A stretch of 64,000 nucleotides of DNA, from NCBI GenBank assembly GCA_958299035.1, contig CATQJL010000305.1, positions 72,136,792 to 72,200,791 of the forward strand, written 5' to 3'. The stretch comes from Cylicocyclus nassatus (Eukaryota; Nematoda; Chromadorea; Rhabditida; Strongylidae). Below the pieces are notes generated by a model. That model did not search any database and was not told the DNA's origin. It worked only from the letters and a program-made list of their open reading frames with translations. Both the position numbers and the translations under genes were made by a program. Shown here piece after piece: positions 1 to 10,552 of the stretch; position 1 is the stretch's first letter; each line of letters starts with the position of its first letter.

Positions 1-304
1 TGTCTCAAAACATTTTATGAGATAGGTAGAGGCTTGAAATAGTAAAAGAGCTTTTTTGGAGTCGACCGGGACACTTGAAGGCAGTTTGAGCGATGAAAGA
101 AAAATAATTTTTTTGAACTGCAGTAGATCCAGTGCTTAGCAGATACCATAGACCTTGACAAGCAAAAATGAGATTGACTCCAAATATGATTTTTGTGTTG
201 CGGTTCCTTTTCCATTTTTCAGCTAAGCTCTCTCACGTGGCGCTAACGGTTTTTTGCCTTCAAAAGTACAGAAATTTCAATATAGTGTTTGTTGTTGTTT
301 GCAG

Positions 305-448
305 AAACGTTTGGTAGAACGAAGGCATATTCGGAATCAGCTTGATGCTTTTTGGATTGGTGATGAATTTATGTGGAAAGCACAGTTCAACTTTGGGTTT
401 TTCCCTTATCAGTTTGTAGTCAAGAAACTTCTGTACATCTTCAGCTAA
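305..448 (+). CDS. Possible terminal exon, unrecognised protein
   Basis: A T-rich tract ending in GCAG at 301-304 is followed by an open frame of 47 codons and a TAA at 446-448. The peptide begins KRLVERRHIRNQL, is rich in aromatic residues (AFWIGDEF, FNFGFFPYQF) and ends KKLLYIFS. I see no upstream exon in the first 300 bases, so the 5' part would lie outside the window. I do not recognise the family. It could be a chance open frame; the clean acceptor is the only real support. Confidence 0.25.
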   Translation, partial: KRLVERRHIRNQLDAFWIGDEFMWKAQFNFGFFPYQFVVKKLLYIFS

Positions 449-2984
449 CGTGGATTAGGGTAATCACAATGAATGGCACTGTACCCGAGGTAGTTCAGAA
501 GAAAATTTGCAGTTTCAGGCAGTTAGTACATCGTTTAATTATACGCTTGTTGTTGGTGAGCGTACTATCATGAACGGTTGTGCGCTTTGCGCTCTCGCGC
601 TGAAATTGATTTTTAACGCCGATGAGACGGATCGGATGTGAAGTGTTGTAGCAGAAAGTTTTATTCATGGAGATCACCATTGTTTACCATACATTCTGAA
701 ATATAATTTAGACCCGTCTTCGCCTTTGCAGCTTTTGTTGATATTATCGCGAAGTGTGGAAATCCTCCTTTGCCTTTCTCTATGTACGAATACAGCTATA
801 ACGATAGATACAATAAGCGAATAGTAGGTGAAAAGCTGTAAAATACCTGCATCAGTGGAATTTTAGCAGCAGTGCTGTCACTGATGTAATAGTATTCAAT
901 TCTGTTGAAACGGAAGAATGTATTAGCGATGCTGACTAAAGGGGGTCTTGTGAACTACCGGACTCAAAGAACACAACCATTTTTGATTTCAATCGATAGT
1001 TCGAGTATCCTTGAAAAGCGACTGGGTAGCTTTTTTGAAGTTTGTTCGCTTCCTTGCCCAGTTCCGGCAGCTTTTCAAAACCGTTGTTAGCACTCACAAA
1101 AGTCAGCGAACTGGCTTTGTTTCAATATTTTGTAAAAAGAGTTGTGATACAGAGTGAGACAACCAGGTGTGTATTCGTTCCACTTTTATAAATGTTACTG
1201 ACTTTTAGATTCAAAACCCAACTTACATATCCACAGCTTTCGAGGGTGCGGTAAAGGATCACATCCATGGAATCAATCCGCGTCCTTCTTGCCATATTCG
1301 TGACGAGATGTACGGCAAAGAATAATAGCTGAGTGCAGCATGCATTCACCACAATTCTAGTACTAGCTACATTTTCTTGCACTTGATAGCGTTTCGAGAA
1401 TTGTGTATCCTGCCTAAACAATAATATCCAATATTTCGGTGGTTTCGTGGGTTCGAGCACGCTTTGCAGAAATTTTGAGCATTTTTAGGTTGCAAGCATG
1501 GAGTGTCCATATGAGGCAAGCGCACGGAAGTTTCGAAGAAGCTTCCATTCTTTATGATTAAGCCTGCTCGAGTCAGCGGTACAAGAACCAGCACGCTATT
1601 TGCCCTCATTTTCAGCGTACGCCGGTTATGCAGCGAAATCTGACCTATCTCTTACATGCTTTCTCGGACAAGCGGAAATTCAAACTGTACTTTAGATTCT
1701 AAAAAAATTTCTTATTTTAGCAAGTATGAGAGCAACTCCGCTGTGTAGACTCGTCGTAAGGATTGGCAACGATATGTAGAAATAATAACAAAAACTTGCG
1801 TACTTGAAAGACTTTGCATCATTTTTCAGATTCCTTCTTTGACATTGTTGCAGCCAGTACCAGAGTGCCCGAGGAGGAATAAACCAAGATCATATTTTCC
1901 CCATTTTCATGTTAGTCCTCTTAACACCAGCTTATTTTTTAGCTTGAATTTTGACTATGTATTTGAGCCATTCCAAGCTTTGCTTTGCTTTACTACGGGC
2001 TAAAAACCACATTTCTTGCTTTTCGCTAATTTACCTGTTTTGTCCTCTCTATATCCCATTTATTCAACGTCAGAGTCTAAAGCTTGACTTTCTACACCTC
2101 GACCCATACGCTTTTGGAAATGCCAAATATATTTCGGGAGAATCAACTATTCGTTTGAAAGAAGTTTTTGCGTTTAAGGATAATAGCCCGCAGTAAATCC
2201 TCACTTCATCGCCACACGGCTGGATTGGGGAAGCAGAGGGTGTACGCGTATCTGAGAATTTGCTGTTGTGCAGTAAAAGTCGAGTAAATCACTTGCTTTT
2301 CAAGTAGGAGGCCCGCTTGAAGATGGCTGGTGATATAGGCTCTTGCTACGTCGAAGGGCGATCTCTGTTGACTGCTACTATTGAAGATATTATGATGATC
2401 GCTCTAAAAGCTTTTGCCTAGCACACAGAAAGGCAAAGCCAATTTACAATCTTCAGCGTAAACATTCATGAAAAATCCCATCCTTAGAAGTAAATAGGTA
2501 AATTAATTCTGAACCTTCTCATTCAAGCGGAAAACTAAAGCAATCAAACATTCTCTGCAAGAAGAAATTAAAAAAAGTTTTTCCCATTTCGGTGGCTGCG
2601 ATCACTTCATAAATCCTTTCTTCCGTGGAGCCTCAAAACTTGTGCAGTTTTGCTCGCATTACGTCATACGTCGCGCATTATCATTCTACGCCGTGGCATA
2701 CGTCATTCTATGTGTCCCATAAACTTAGGAGCAGCTTACGGAATTTTTGTCTGCTACTCAGCTTTTGCACGCTACTTTTGTTAGTTTGACGCACTTTACC
2801 TCGAAGTTACGGCAATCAGTAGGACTAACCTGGCACTTGACCGACGGTCGTCTAACTGTTGAAGTTGTCATCTTAAAGACAAGGAAGGTGGGCGGTCATA
2901 AATTTGACTTACAAATTCCTTCATGGTGGTCAACTCAATTCAACTGAATGAATGGGGATTTACGCATTGTTTATACACGGTGAC

Positions 2985-3140
2985 GTCACGGTGAACTAAT
3001 GGGATCCCTCCCCGGGACGCGCAAATCTCTGCTCCGGAAGTGCGCCAGATTTGAAAGAGCCCCGGAGCACCAAAATGGGTGAAATGGCAGGGCTCCGGAG
3101 CGCTCCAGATTTGCCCGCCGGAGGTATCCCTTCGACTGTC
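2985..3140. repeat. GC-rich foldback inside intron 4 of the broken Srab gene
   Basis: Two GC-rich arms face each other here: the left carries GGGATCCCTCC and GCGCAAATCT, the right carries their imperfect complements ending in GGTATCCC. CTCCGGAGCGC-type palindromes sit between them. The composition is strikingly higher in GC than the flanking intron. About 60 bases to the right (3193-3206) is the motif TTTGGTGAGACACT, also found at the ends of the TTAA-flanked element at 20555-20962, so this is probably a decayed member of that repeat neighbourhood. Confidence 0.6.
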
Positions 3141-4048
3141 TGAGGGGTTGGTCAAGCCTGTCGCCAGCGAAAATAATGGAACCTAAATTTTGGTGAGACA
3201 CTGCGCTAAAATGTGCCACAAGCTGTTTCGTTTTCTGCCGCGTGATCACGGTGGAACATATTGTAGCGTATACCCATAAACTACTTGAATCATGTCCATT
3301 TAGTAGCAGAGACAAAAGCAAATCTCATTCTCGTCTTTAACAACCCGACTCACTTTTTGGAGGAGCACTTGTTCTTTTCGTGAAGGATGATAATCCAAAG
3401 AAAAGTGACAAAGTTCAATCCAGTCAGGAAGTAGTTGACCACATCGACTCGTAAACGATCTACTGAGAAGGATGAAAACAGGCTGGGCACTGGATTCCAT
3501 TATATTAAGAAGTACCTCTGCTATTATTCAGGCAAGAGAAGCTAGGTTCATTGACAGTAGTATAATTGACGAGACAAGAGCTAGTAACTGCTGTGGCTAT
3601 CTAAAACTTCAACCTGCTATTTTATCCAATTTAACTCAAAACTCACTGTAAAAAAACAGTAGGCAATTCCGAAGTTCACACTGCAACGCTCATAGCGAGA
3701 TGACCACACTGTTGCCATGGTCCTCTCAATACAGATTCCAAGTTGAAGAAGAGCGATGCATATGGCGTAATAATGGATTGTGAGCCTCACAAAAAGGCAG
3801 AACAAACCCGGCTGATAAACATCACAATCCGATTTGATAGTGAAGATTTTGAGAATGTGGTGCACCTAAATCTCTCTCTTAGTAAATGCACACTTTTGTC
3901 TCCACAGTCACACAACTTTGTGAGAGGCTCTTCCGATATGGCCTACTCCACCTACAGCTGATATGCAGTTGTACTGACCACAATTGGACTCTTTGGATTA
4001 CAGGCAAGGTGTAAATGAAAGATACTACCTCTTGCACCAGTTTGCGAA

Positions 4049-4255
4049 TTACTGATCTTTCGCATACAAAAGGTACCGTATAGCATAGAGGAACCGCTTT
4101 TCCACGAACTCAGCCTCATGACCATGCTCCTCTGTCGGAGGAGCGTACATAAAGTTGAAGAAATGCAGATAGTCCTCGCTGAGAATCGAGGCGCAGACCG
4201 AATCGACTAGCTTCATTTTAGGTTCTAGCTGGTTGCAATCTAGACGGGGCCACAT
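4049..4255 (-). other. Unassigned open frame between Srab exons 2 and 3
   Basis: A 68-codon open frame on the minus strand, acidic in the middle (PPTEEHGHEAEF) and ending LLYAKDQ. It lies in the long intron of the broken Srab gene and does not resemble any Srab exon. A short self-complementary stretch (CTCCGACAGAGGAG) lies inside it. I cannot assign a function, and chance openness is likely. Confidence 0.15.
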
Positions 4256-4585
4256 TCTTTGTAAATCTTTCGGGATACCATCTCAAAGCTCTATGAGAGG
4301 TGAGTGATAGCCATTCCCCGCAAATACTGCATCGCCTGGTCTAAGTTGACTCTATATTTTAGGCATATTGAGAGAGAAGTTGTTCAAAGCAGCCATATTA
4401 AAGCTAACGATAAAGTCCAATGCCTTCAGGAACACTACCAACACAGATAATGACTTAGTAACTTTATAAACGCGATACGCATGCAGTGTCTCTTTTGGTA
4501 ATAAGTGATAGAGGTAAACGAGTTTACGGTCGGATGCTCCTCATATGCTCCAGAGAATGCGAATTTACCCAAGCACAGAACGTGT

Positions 4586-4742
4586 AAGCTGCTGCATGAC
4601 GAAGGCGCAATATCTTTGGCACGAACGCGGCTTTAATAACCGAGGAGCGCATGAGAGCTGAATCCACAACGGTGAAGATACGCGCGCCTATGTTTGCGCC
4701 GCTCACCTAATACTGCTTCCGCGCTTTCGTCAAGCAGTAGCA
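4586..4742. repeat. Short terminal-inverted-repeat element, same family as 17294-17914
   Basis: The left end reads GCTGCTGCATGACGAAGGCG and the right end is an imperfect complement (CGCTTTCGTCAAGCAGTAGC). The same 20-base motif forms both ends of the larger element at 17294-17914, so this is a shortened or internally deleted copy. No clear target-site duplication is visible. Confidence 0.6.
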
Positions 4743-4790
4743 TTTGATACAGGATACATGCGTGAAAGGAGTTGCCAACTTTTGGTTACA

Positions 4791-5545
4791 CTTCGGTCTA
4801 AGGCTTCTGAAAAGTCTCCCCTGAATTTTGGAAGTTTTACGAAGTCCCCTTTGATCTACCTCCTTAGGAGAAGGTGAAAACAAGAAAGATTTTCTAGTTT
4901 GAAAGAAAAGACGTAAGATAAAAGTGAAAATCCAAATTGAAGCTGAATGCTACGCATGCATAAGACTTTGGCATTAGAGCGCGATAATTAACAAAGCGAG
5001 AAGAGGTGAAGGCAAAAAACAAAGGAAAGGCAATGATATGAAATTGTCTTCATGCTCAGGCATAGATTTTTGACCGGGCCCATGCTAAAAAGATCCGAAA
5101 CTTATGTGAAGTGACGAGAATGTATGCTCCAGACGATCTCAGATCGTCTGGTGGCCGTCCGGAGACGATCTAACTTTGGAAAAGGTATTACTTCACATAA
5201 GTTTCCACTTATTGCATAATACTTTCGCAAATAATTTTCTATACATACAGTTCAAATTTGGTGTCATATGCTTCTGTGTGCGCTGTAAACGAGCAATTCG
5301 TTTATTTTAGCCTTGCTTTCAAATCGCGCATACTTTCGCCATGCACGATAGAGCATGTGAATCGTGTGATAACCTGTCCGAAAAGCTTGTGTTCGACTAA
5401 ATGGCGCTTATTCTTGGTGCTCGGTTTCGACTCGTCAAAAACGACATCCCCTTTGCTGTTTGCTTCGAAAGAAGTCCAGTCTGCTTTCAGACGATTTGCG
5501 CCAGGCCCTGCACAGGTGCCGCTCGATCTTGAATGACTGAATACT
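4791..5545 (-). repeat. Gene-fragment repeat, copy 1 (carries a conserved C-terminal reading frame)
   Basis: About 750 bp that recurs in the opposite orientation at 47345-48108. On the minus strand, from about 5540 to 5301, an open frame encodes FEANSKGDVVFDESK, then STKNKRHLVE, TCSIVH and RDLKARLK before a TAA. The other copy encodes nearly the same peptide. Downstream of the stop both copies share a 3' region with the perfect hairpin CCAGACGATC/GATCGTCTGG (around 5133-5155) and a GTGAAGTAAT-like inverted motif. It looks like the last exon plus 3' region of a gene spread as a repeat, or part of an unrecognised mobile element. The protein family is unknown to me. Confidence 0.6.
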
Positions 5546-6289
5546 CAAGTTTCCTTTTCCTTTGCCTCTACCGCCCCTTCAAAAGCTCGATGCATAATTG
5601 TGACTGCGTCAATGGCTTCAGTCGCTTTGATTAGAAAAACAAGGTGTCGCACAAATCACTTCTCACTTGACTCTAATGGGACAAAGAACAGAAAACCTCA
5701 AACGCCAACCTTTATGGGCTACCATGTATTCAGATGGTGTTGAAAGTAGCTTTAAGGATGGTGACGAAGATAAAAATGTGAAAAGCTGGTTCAGCAATGC
5801 TTCAAGGCAACTCCTGAAAGGCGAATGCTCCGGAAATCCAAACACTTGGAACTATCCAGATCGCAAGCACGTTGATTAAGAAGACGGCGTCGGACATCTG
5901 GCAAATTGCATCTCCTCAGATGGCACGCTACAAGACGAGATGTACGTCCTAGACTAGACTTGGTCAAAATCAAGGAACGTTAAGGGCATAGTAGTTCTAC
6001 TGACTGCCGCCATATGGCAGCGAACACTGGCGTTGCACGCACAGTGAGGACGAAAGCTCCATTAAAGATAAGATTGCTTTCGTAGACGATAGGCAACACC
6101 ACTGTGGACCGCGTCACTAACTGCGAGCTACGATGAGCATTGCTCTAGTTGTGAAGGGGAAGAAGATCACATCAACAGATCGACCATGTCATTAGATGTG
6201 CCTGGGAAAAAAGTAATCGACTAGCTTCAGAAGTTAGCTGAGAATTGTGGATAGCTTGTGAGCGATACTCCAAGATTGTTACAATTTCT
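5546..6289. other. No recognisable feature
   Basis: Between the gene-fragment repeat and the Penelope-like fragment. It contains only short open frames (for example 5667-5879 on the plus strand) with no splice context or family resemblance. I see nothing else in it. Confidence 0.5.
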
Positions 6290-6730
6290 TTATTGACGGC
6301 TAAGTTTCGGCGCTTTCGCCCTCTTCAGAGCCTGTAAGCCGAAATCATATGAACTTACTCGCCCAGACGTCAACAAAAAGACCAAAGTATCATCCGAAAA
6401 CAAGGTCAATGACAACAAAATCATATTCACAAGCAAAGTACTCACCTTAGATAGCACAAGACGGAATTCCGAGGACCACCTATACACAAGACCTACCTCA
6501 GCTCTTTTATACGTGCTTTGATGACCCGGCCTCAATTCAAATCCGCATTAGGATTGGTAAGGCGCGAGCTCCCTCTTTATGGCGGTACACTCCTCCTTCC
6601 GGTTCATTTTTGGATTTTTGGCGCTAATCCAAAACGCTTCTAGAGTTTTGCGCGTGAGGATCTCGGGTTCCAACGACAAGATCTTTACAGTAACTTGTAT
6701 AGGAGCCTTAGCTGAGAGTGTTCGGACCAT
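6290..6730 (-). mobile_element. Penelope-like retroelement, 3' end with GIY-YIG C-terminus
   Basis: The minus-strand frame from 6730 to 6548 reads ILSLEPEILTRKTLEAFWI, then KNPKMNRKEEC. This matches the conserved C-terminal block of the GIY-YIG endonuclease domain carried by Penelope-like elements, where the E and N/NRKEEC residues are typical. It ends in a stop and is followed by about 250 bases of 3' region containing GAAGAGGGCGAAAGCGCCGA and CAATAAAG near 6290-6330, a motif typical of the tails of such elements. The reverse transcriptase part is missing: upstream the sequence changes to the arm repeat beginning near 6731. The family call rests on the motif alone. Confidence 0.6.
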
Positions 6731-6812
6731 AGGTGCGATAGGGGGAGCCGGGCTCTCCCCAGGTGAAGGGGGTCTCGGCTGTTTCCGACCTTCCAGGGTG
6801 AAGGGGGTATGT
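6718..6812. repeat. Arm repeat, left copy
   Basis: The stretch reads GTTCGGACCATAGGTGCGAT, then a G-rich hairpin (GGGAGCCGGGCTCTCCC) and two GGTGAAGGGGGT blocks. The first part recurs inverted at about 10752-10775; the GGTGAAGGGGGT blocks recur in direct orientation at 10690-10735. A G10 run follows at about 6822. The two arms bracket about 4 kb that holds the unknown gene at 6982-8220. Confidence 0.55.
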
Positions 6813-6981
6813 GAGTCTGGGGGGGGGGGGGAGGAAGAGAGAAAAGGTAAAAAAGCGTGGTATGAAGAGCTCTAATTTGTATCTTATTTAGGCACAAATT
6901 GAAAAAAAAATTAAAATTTTTCAAAAAAAATTAAAAAATTTAAAAAAATTGGTTATGAAGATCTGTGCTCCTGTTTCATGC

Positions 6982-8220
6982 ATCAACAAAAAACGAAAGC
7001 AATAATGTTTATCCCAAAAGATGTACAAGTTAGGAACAACTTCATTTCCTGCACATCATCATCAACAATATCACTATCGCTAACGTCAGAGACAACAAGT
7101 TCGCTGCCTGAAAAATCTTCTTCTTCCTCCAAAAGGTCATCGGAGTAGAAGTAGAATTGCGTGCAAAAGCGTTCTGAGTCGAAAATGGATTTGAAACTTT
7201 CTTCTTCTTTTAAGCGCTTTTGTGATTTTTTTCGTGGCCCTCTGGTAGCACCAGGAAGTCAGCAGGTAGGTGATCGGTTTCTTCATACCTTCTTTTAGGA
7301 TATTTCAAAAAGTCATACGGTAACAGCCTGTCTGGACCACTTATATCAATCCTTTAAATGAAGTTTTTAGATAACAATGTGTTTAGTAGAGGTTGACAAA
7401 TCTTAAGTATTTGCTTAGATGCTCTATCGTTGTACGACTTCTGCGTTGTGTTCTGATGACAGAGTAGATAGAAAATTTCTTTCTCTACCTCTGCCCTCTG
7501 CCGTGCTAGTCGGAATGGAAACTAGCTTTGCTAGTAGGTCCATCAGATTTTTGCGGTAAGTAATGGGAAAAGAGCCAGATCTCATATGCTTTCGCAACGC
7601 GGGAAGGAAATAGTGTACTTTTTGGGCCTTGTCGAACTCTGGATTCACCTCCTCTGACATACGTCCTGTTAGCTGATTAGAAAGCTGCTCAACTTCTTCT
7701 TTAATAGCATCTGCGGAATAGCCGAAAAAAGGAGGTACCATGCTGCGCGTTGGTTTTTTTTTTCAATATCATAGGTCATATTGTCACAAGGTGAATAACT
7801 TTCAAAAGCATAAAGCACAGAGTTGGGTTCGCACTCCAGCCGGGATCTAAGCGCAGTAACTATGCTTTGTACTAACACCTTCCTTTTGTTCATATCCATG
7901 TTTGTGAATTTAGCAGCCTTGAATTCTTCAGCAACCTGAAGATCAGCAATGGACTTCCTGGACATTTCCTTATTGAAACTAGACAATCTGCTTGGATTCC
8001 TTATGCAGGAAATCAGAGAGTTTCGCTCAATTGCAAACTCTGTATCAATGTCGACAACATTTTCGTCGGCGTAAGATTCTCCTTCTGCCTCGCTGTTGAA
8101 CTGGAACACGTGCGAGTCATCTGCGATTTTGTAAAGTATTCTGCCTGCCGTTTCCTCTTCAAACTGCCAACCTTTCCAAAACATTGAGGAATATTTTAAT
8201 AACATGTTATTCTTCTGAAT
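6982..8220 (-). CDS. Unrecognised protein gene fragment, frameshift in an A10 run
   Basis: An acceptor-like ATTCAG lies just before 8214, followed by an open frame to about 7754 that begins near MLLKYSSMFWKGW, has an acidic stretch (ADENVVDIDTEF) and reads SRKSIADLQVAEEF. At a run of ten A residues (7754-7763) the frame shifts by one, and the next frame continues to 7424 (GYSADAIKEEVEQL, LPALRKHMRSG, KNLMDLLAKLVS). A third open block from about 7265 to 6982 is very acidic (DDLLEEEEDFSGSE, SDSDIVDDD) and may be a 3' exon joined over a short intron. I do not recognise the family. Its position between matching repeat arms suggests it may belong to a mobile element. The homopolymer shift could be a sequencing error or decay. 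Confidence 0.5.
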
Positions 8221-8584
8221 GTCTTAGAGTTTTTAATTCATTGAAACCAACCATTCTCTACAAATTAGATAAGGTGAGTCTAGAGCGTTTTCACGAAAGT
8301 GACCTTCTTCAGCACTAGGTTTACAGAGTATAGATTCCAGAAATGGGCGGGTTTTGTGTGAAGGTGTGGAAATTCACCAATCTCCCATAGTTTTTTGAGT
8401 GTGTGCTAACAATGATGGCATAACTGTCAATCAAAAGCGCATTTTTTACCAAAAAAAAAACATAAACATATAACAACGATAAGCACGCTCAAATAGACGC
8501 GTTCGCTCACGTTCCCGTTAGTGCTGATAACGATGTCAATCCACAGCACATTTTTTACTATTAACTTGCTCCACCTCGCTCTTA

Positions 8585-9284
8585 TTAGGTCGTCCAGAAA
8601 GTTTTTGCACACGAATTTCAAAATTCATAACTTCTGATTTTTCCAACCGATTTGACTGCTTTCACTTTTATGTGAACGGTAAGCCATGCTCTTTATAATG
8701 ACATCTCAGCTGCTTAGTAATGGTCATCTGTTGCATAGATAGGAGCGATAGAAGAAAAATGGTAAAAATTTTAATTTTCTGTGTAGGGTTATAAAAAATC
8801 GGAGACTTGCAACAAAAATCGGAGCAGTCAGTACTGTAGGTTCTTTCATCAGCTCTTTCTAACAGTGCAAAGTTTGCGCCGAGCGTCTCCATGAAAAGTT
8901 ATGATTTCCCTGAAGAATGCCAAAATAAATCAAATTCGCCTTTTTGTACTGCTTGCTCGGAAATTATAACTTTTCCTGGAGACGCTCAATCGTAGCAAAC
9001 TTTGCACTGTTAGAAAGAGTTGGTGAAAGAACCTAAAATACCGACTGCTCCGATTTTGTTGCAAGTTTCTGATTTTTTATGACCCTACACAAAAATTCAA
9101 ATTTTGAGTGATTTTGTTTTGAGCTTCTATCTATGCAAGAGATGACCATTACCAAGCAGATAAGATGTCATTAAAGAGCATGACTTACCCTTTCACATAA
9201 AAGTGAAAGCAGTCAAATCGGCTGGAAAAATCAGAAGTTATGAATTTTTGAAAATTGTGCTCAAAAACTTTCGGGACGACCTAT
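8585..9284. mobile_element. Palindromic mariner-like MITE (TTAGGTCGTCC ends, TA target)
   Basis: Ends TTAGGTCGTCC and GGACGACCTA with flanking TA. The arms are complementary over roughly 330 bases with a small central loop near 8930, so the whole unit is one long hairpin. Internal arm sequence (CGGAGCAGTCAGTACTGTAG and neighbours) is shared with the element at 26222-26932, so they are the same family with different terminal sequences. No transposase. It lies immediately beside the 521-bp tandem array. Confidence 0.8.
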
Positions 9285-9286
9285 AC

Positions 9287-10552
9287 AATGTGTTGGCTTT
9301 TATGGGTTACCGGAGAAAATGATTTTTAGAGCCGGGAAGCAAAGAAGCCCTAACATGCTGTATACCATTCGAAAGCTGAGATCATGGAGAATCGACGTAG
9401 ACCGTCGACTTTTATCTAGGTCTTCTGTGCCGCGAGATATGAGGGATTTTATGTGCTTCAAAAATTAACTGATTTTGTGTCCTCACTTTCTGCTCTCCAA
9501 ATGAATGCTACGAGAAAGTCGACGGTCTACGTTTGTTAATGAAGACTTGCTCTTTAACACAGATAGATAAGCAGCAGTGATTAGGTCTTCATTCGGCAGA
9601 AATCTGCTGTTGAAAATGACCATGTTTTCAGATAAAATGCTGAGTATCTCTCGATAGAGGGGGGCTAGAAAGAAGTCGACGGTCTAGGTCGAATCCCCTT
9701 TTCCTGAGCTTTCGAATGGTATATAGGTTGCTGGGCGAAAAAACGGACCAGTTTTCAAAAATGGGGTGGAGATATTTACTATTAGCTTGCTCCAATCCGG
9801 CTCCACCAATGTATTGGCTTTTATCGGTTACCGGAGAAAATGATTTTTAGAGCCGGGAAGCAAAGAAGCCCTAACATGCTGTATACCATTCGAAAGCTGA
9901 GATCATGGAGAATCGACGTAGACCGTCGACTTTTTTCTAGGTCTTCTGTGCCGCGAGATATGAGGGATTTTATGTGCTTCAAAAATTAACTGATTTTGTG
10001 TCCTCACTTTCTGCTCTCCAAATGAATGCTACGAGAAAGTCGACGGTCTACGTTTGTTAATGAAGACTTGCTCTTTAACACAGATAGATAAGCAGCAGTG
10101 ATTAGGTCTTCATTCGGCAGAAATCTGCTGTTGAAAATGACCATGTTTTCAGATAAAATGCTGAGTATCTCTCGATAGAGGGGGGCTAGAAAGAAGTCGA
10201 CGGTCTAGGTCGAATCCCCTTTTCCTGAGCTTTCGAATGGTATATAGGTTGCTGGGCGAAAAAACGGACCAGTTTTCAAAAATGGGGTGGAGATATTTAC
10301 TATTAGCTTGCTCCAATCCGGCTCCACCAATGTATTGGCTTTTATCGGTTACCGGAGAAAATGATTTTTAGAGCCGGGAAGCAAAGAAGCCCTAACATGC
10401 TGTATACCATTCGAAAGCTGAGATCATGGAGAATCGACGTAGACCGTCGACTTTTTTCTAGGTCTTCTGTGCCGCGAGATATGAGGGATTTTATGTGCTT
10501 CAAAAATTAACTGATTTTGTGTCCTCACTTTCTGCTCTCCAAAATGCTACGA
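9287..10552 (+). repeat. Tandem array, 521-bp unit, about 2.4 copies
   Basis: GTTACCGGAGAAAATG occurs at 9306, 9827 and 10348, giving an exact 521-bp period. Copies 1 and 2 differ at only a few bases; copy 3 stops at about 10552. Each unit is itself a foldback: CTGTATACCATTCGAAAGCT on the left faces AGCTTTCGAATGGTATATAG on the right, and GTCGACGGTCTA occurs in both orientations. The near-identity points to recent amplification. Confidence 0.92.

Noticed and set aside
561..600. GAGCGTACTATCATGAACGG read as an ERT-type receptor motif on the plus strand
   Set aside because: No surrounding transmembrane or exon pattern on that strand; likely coincidence next to the Srab last exon.
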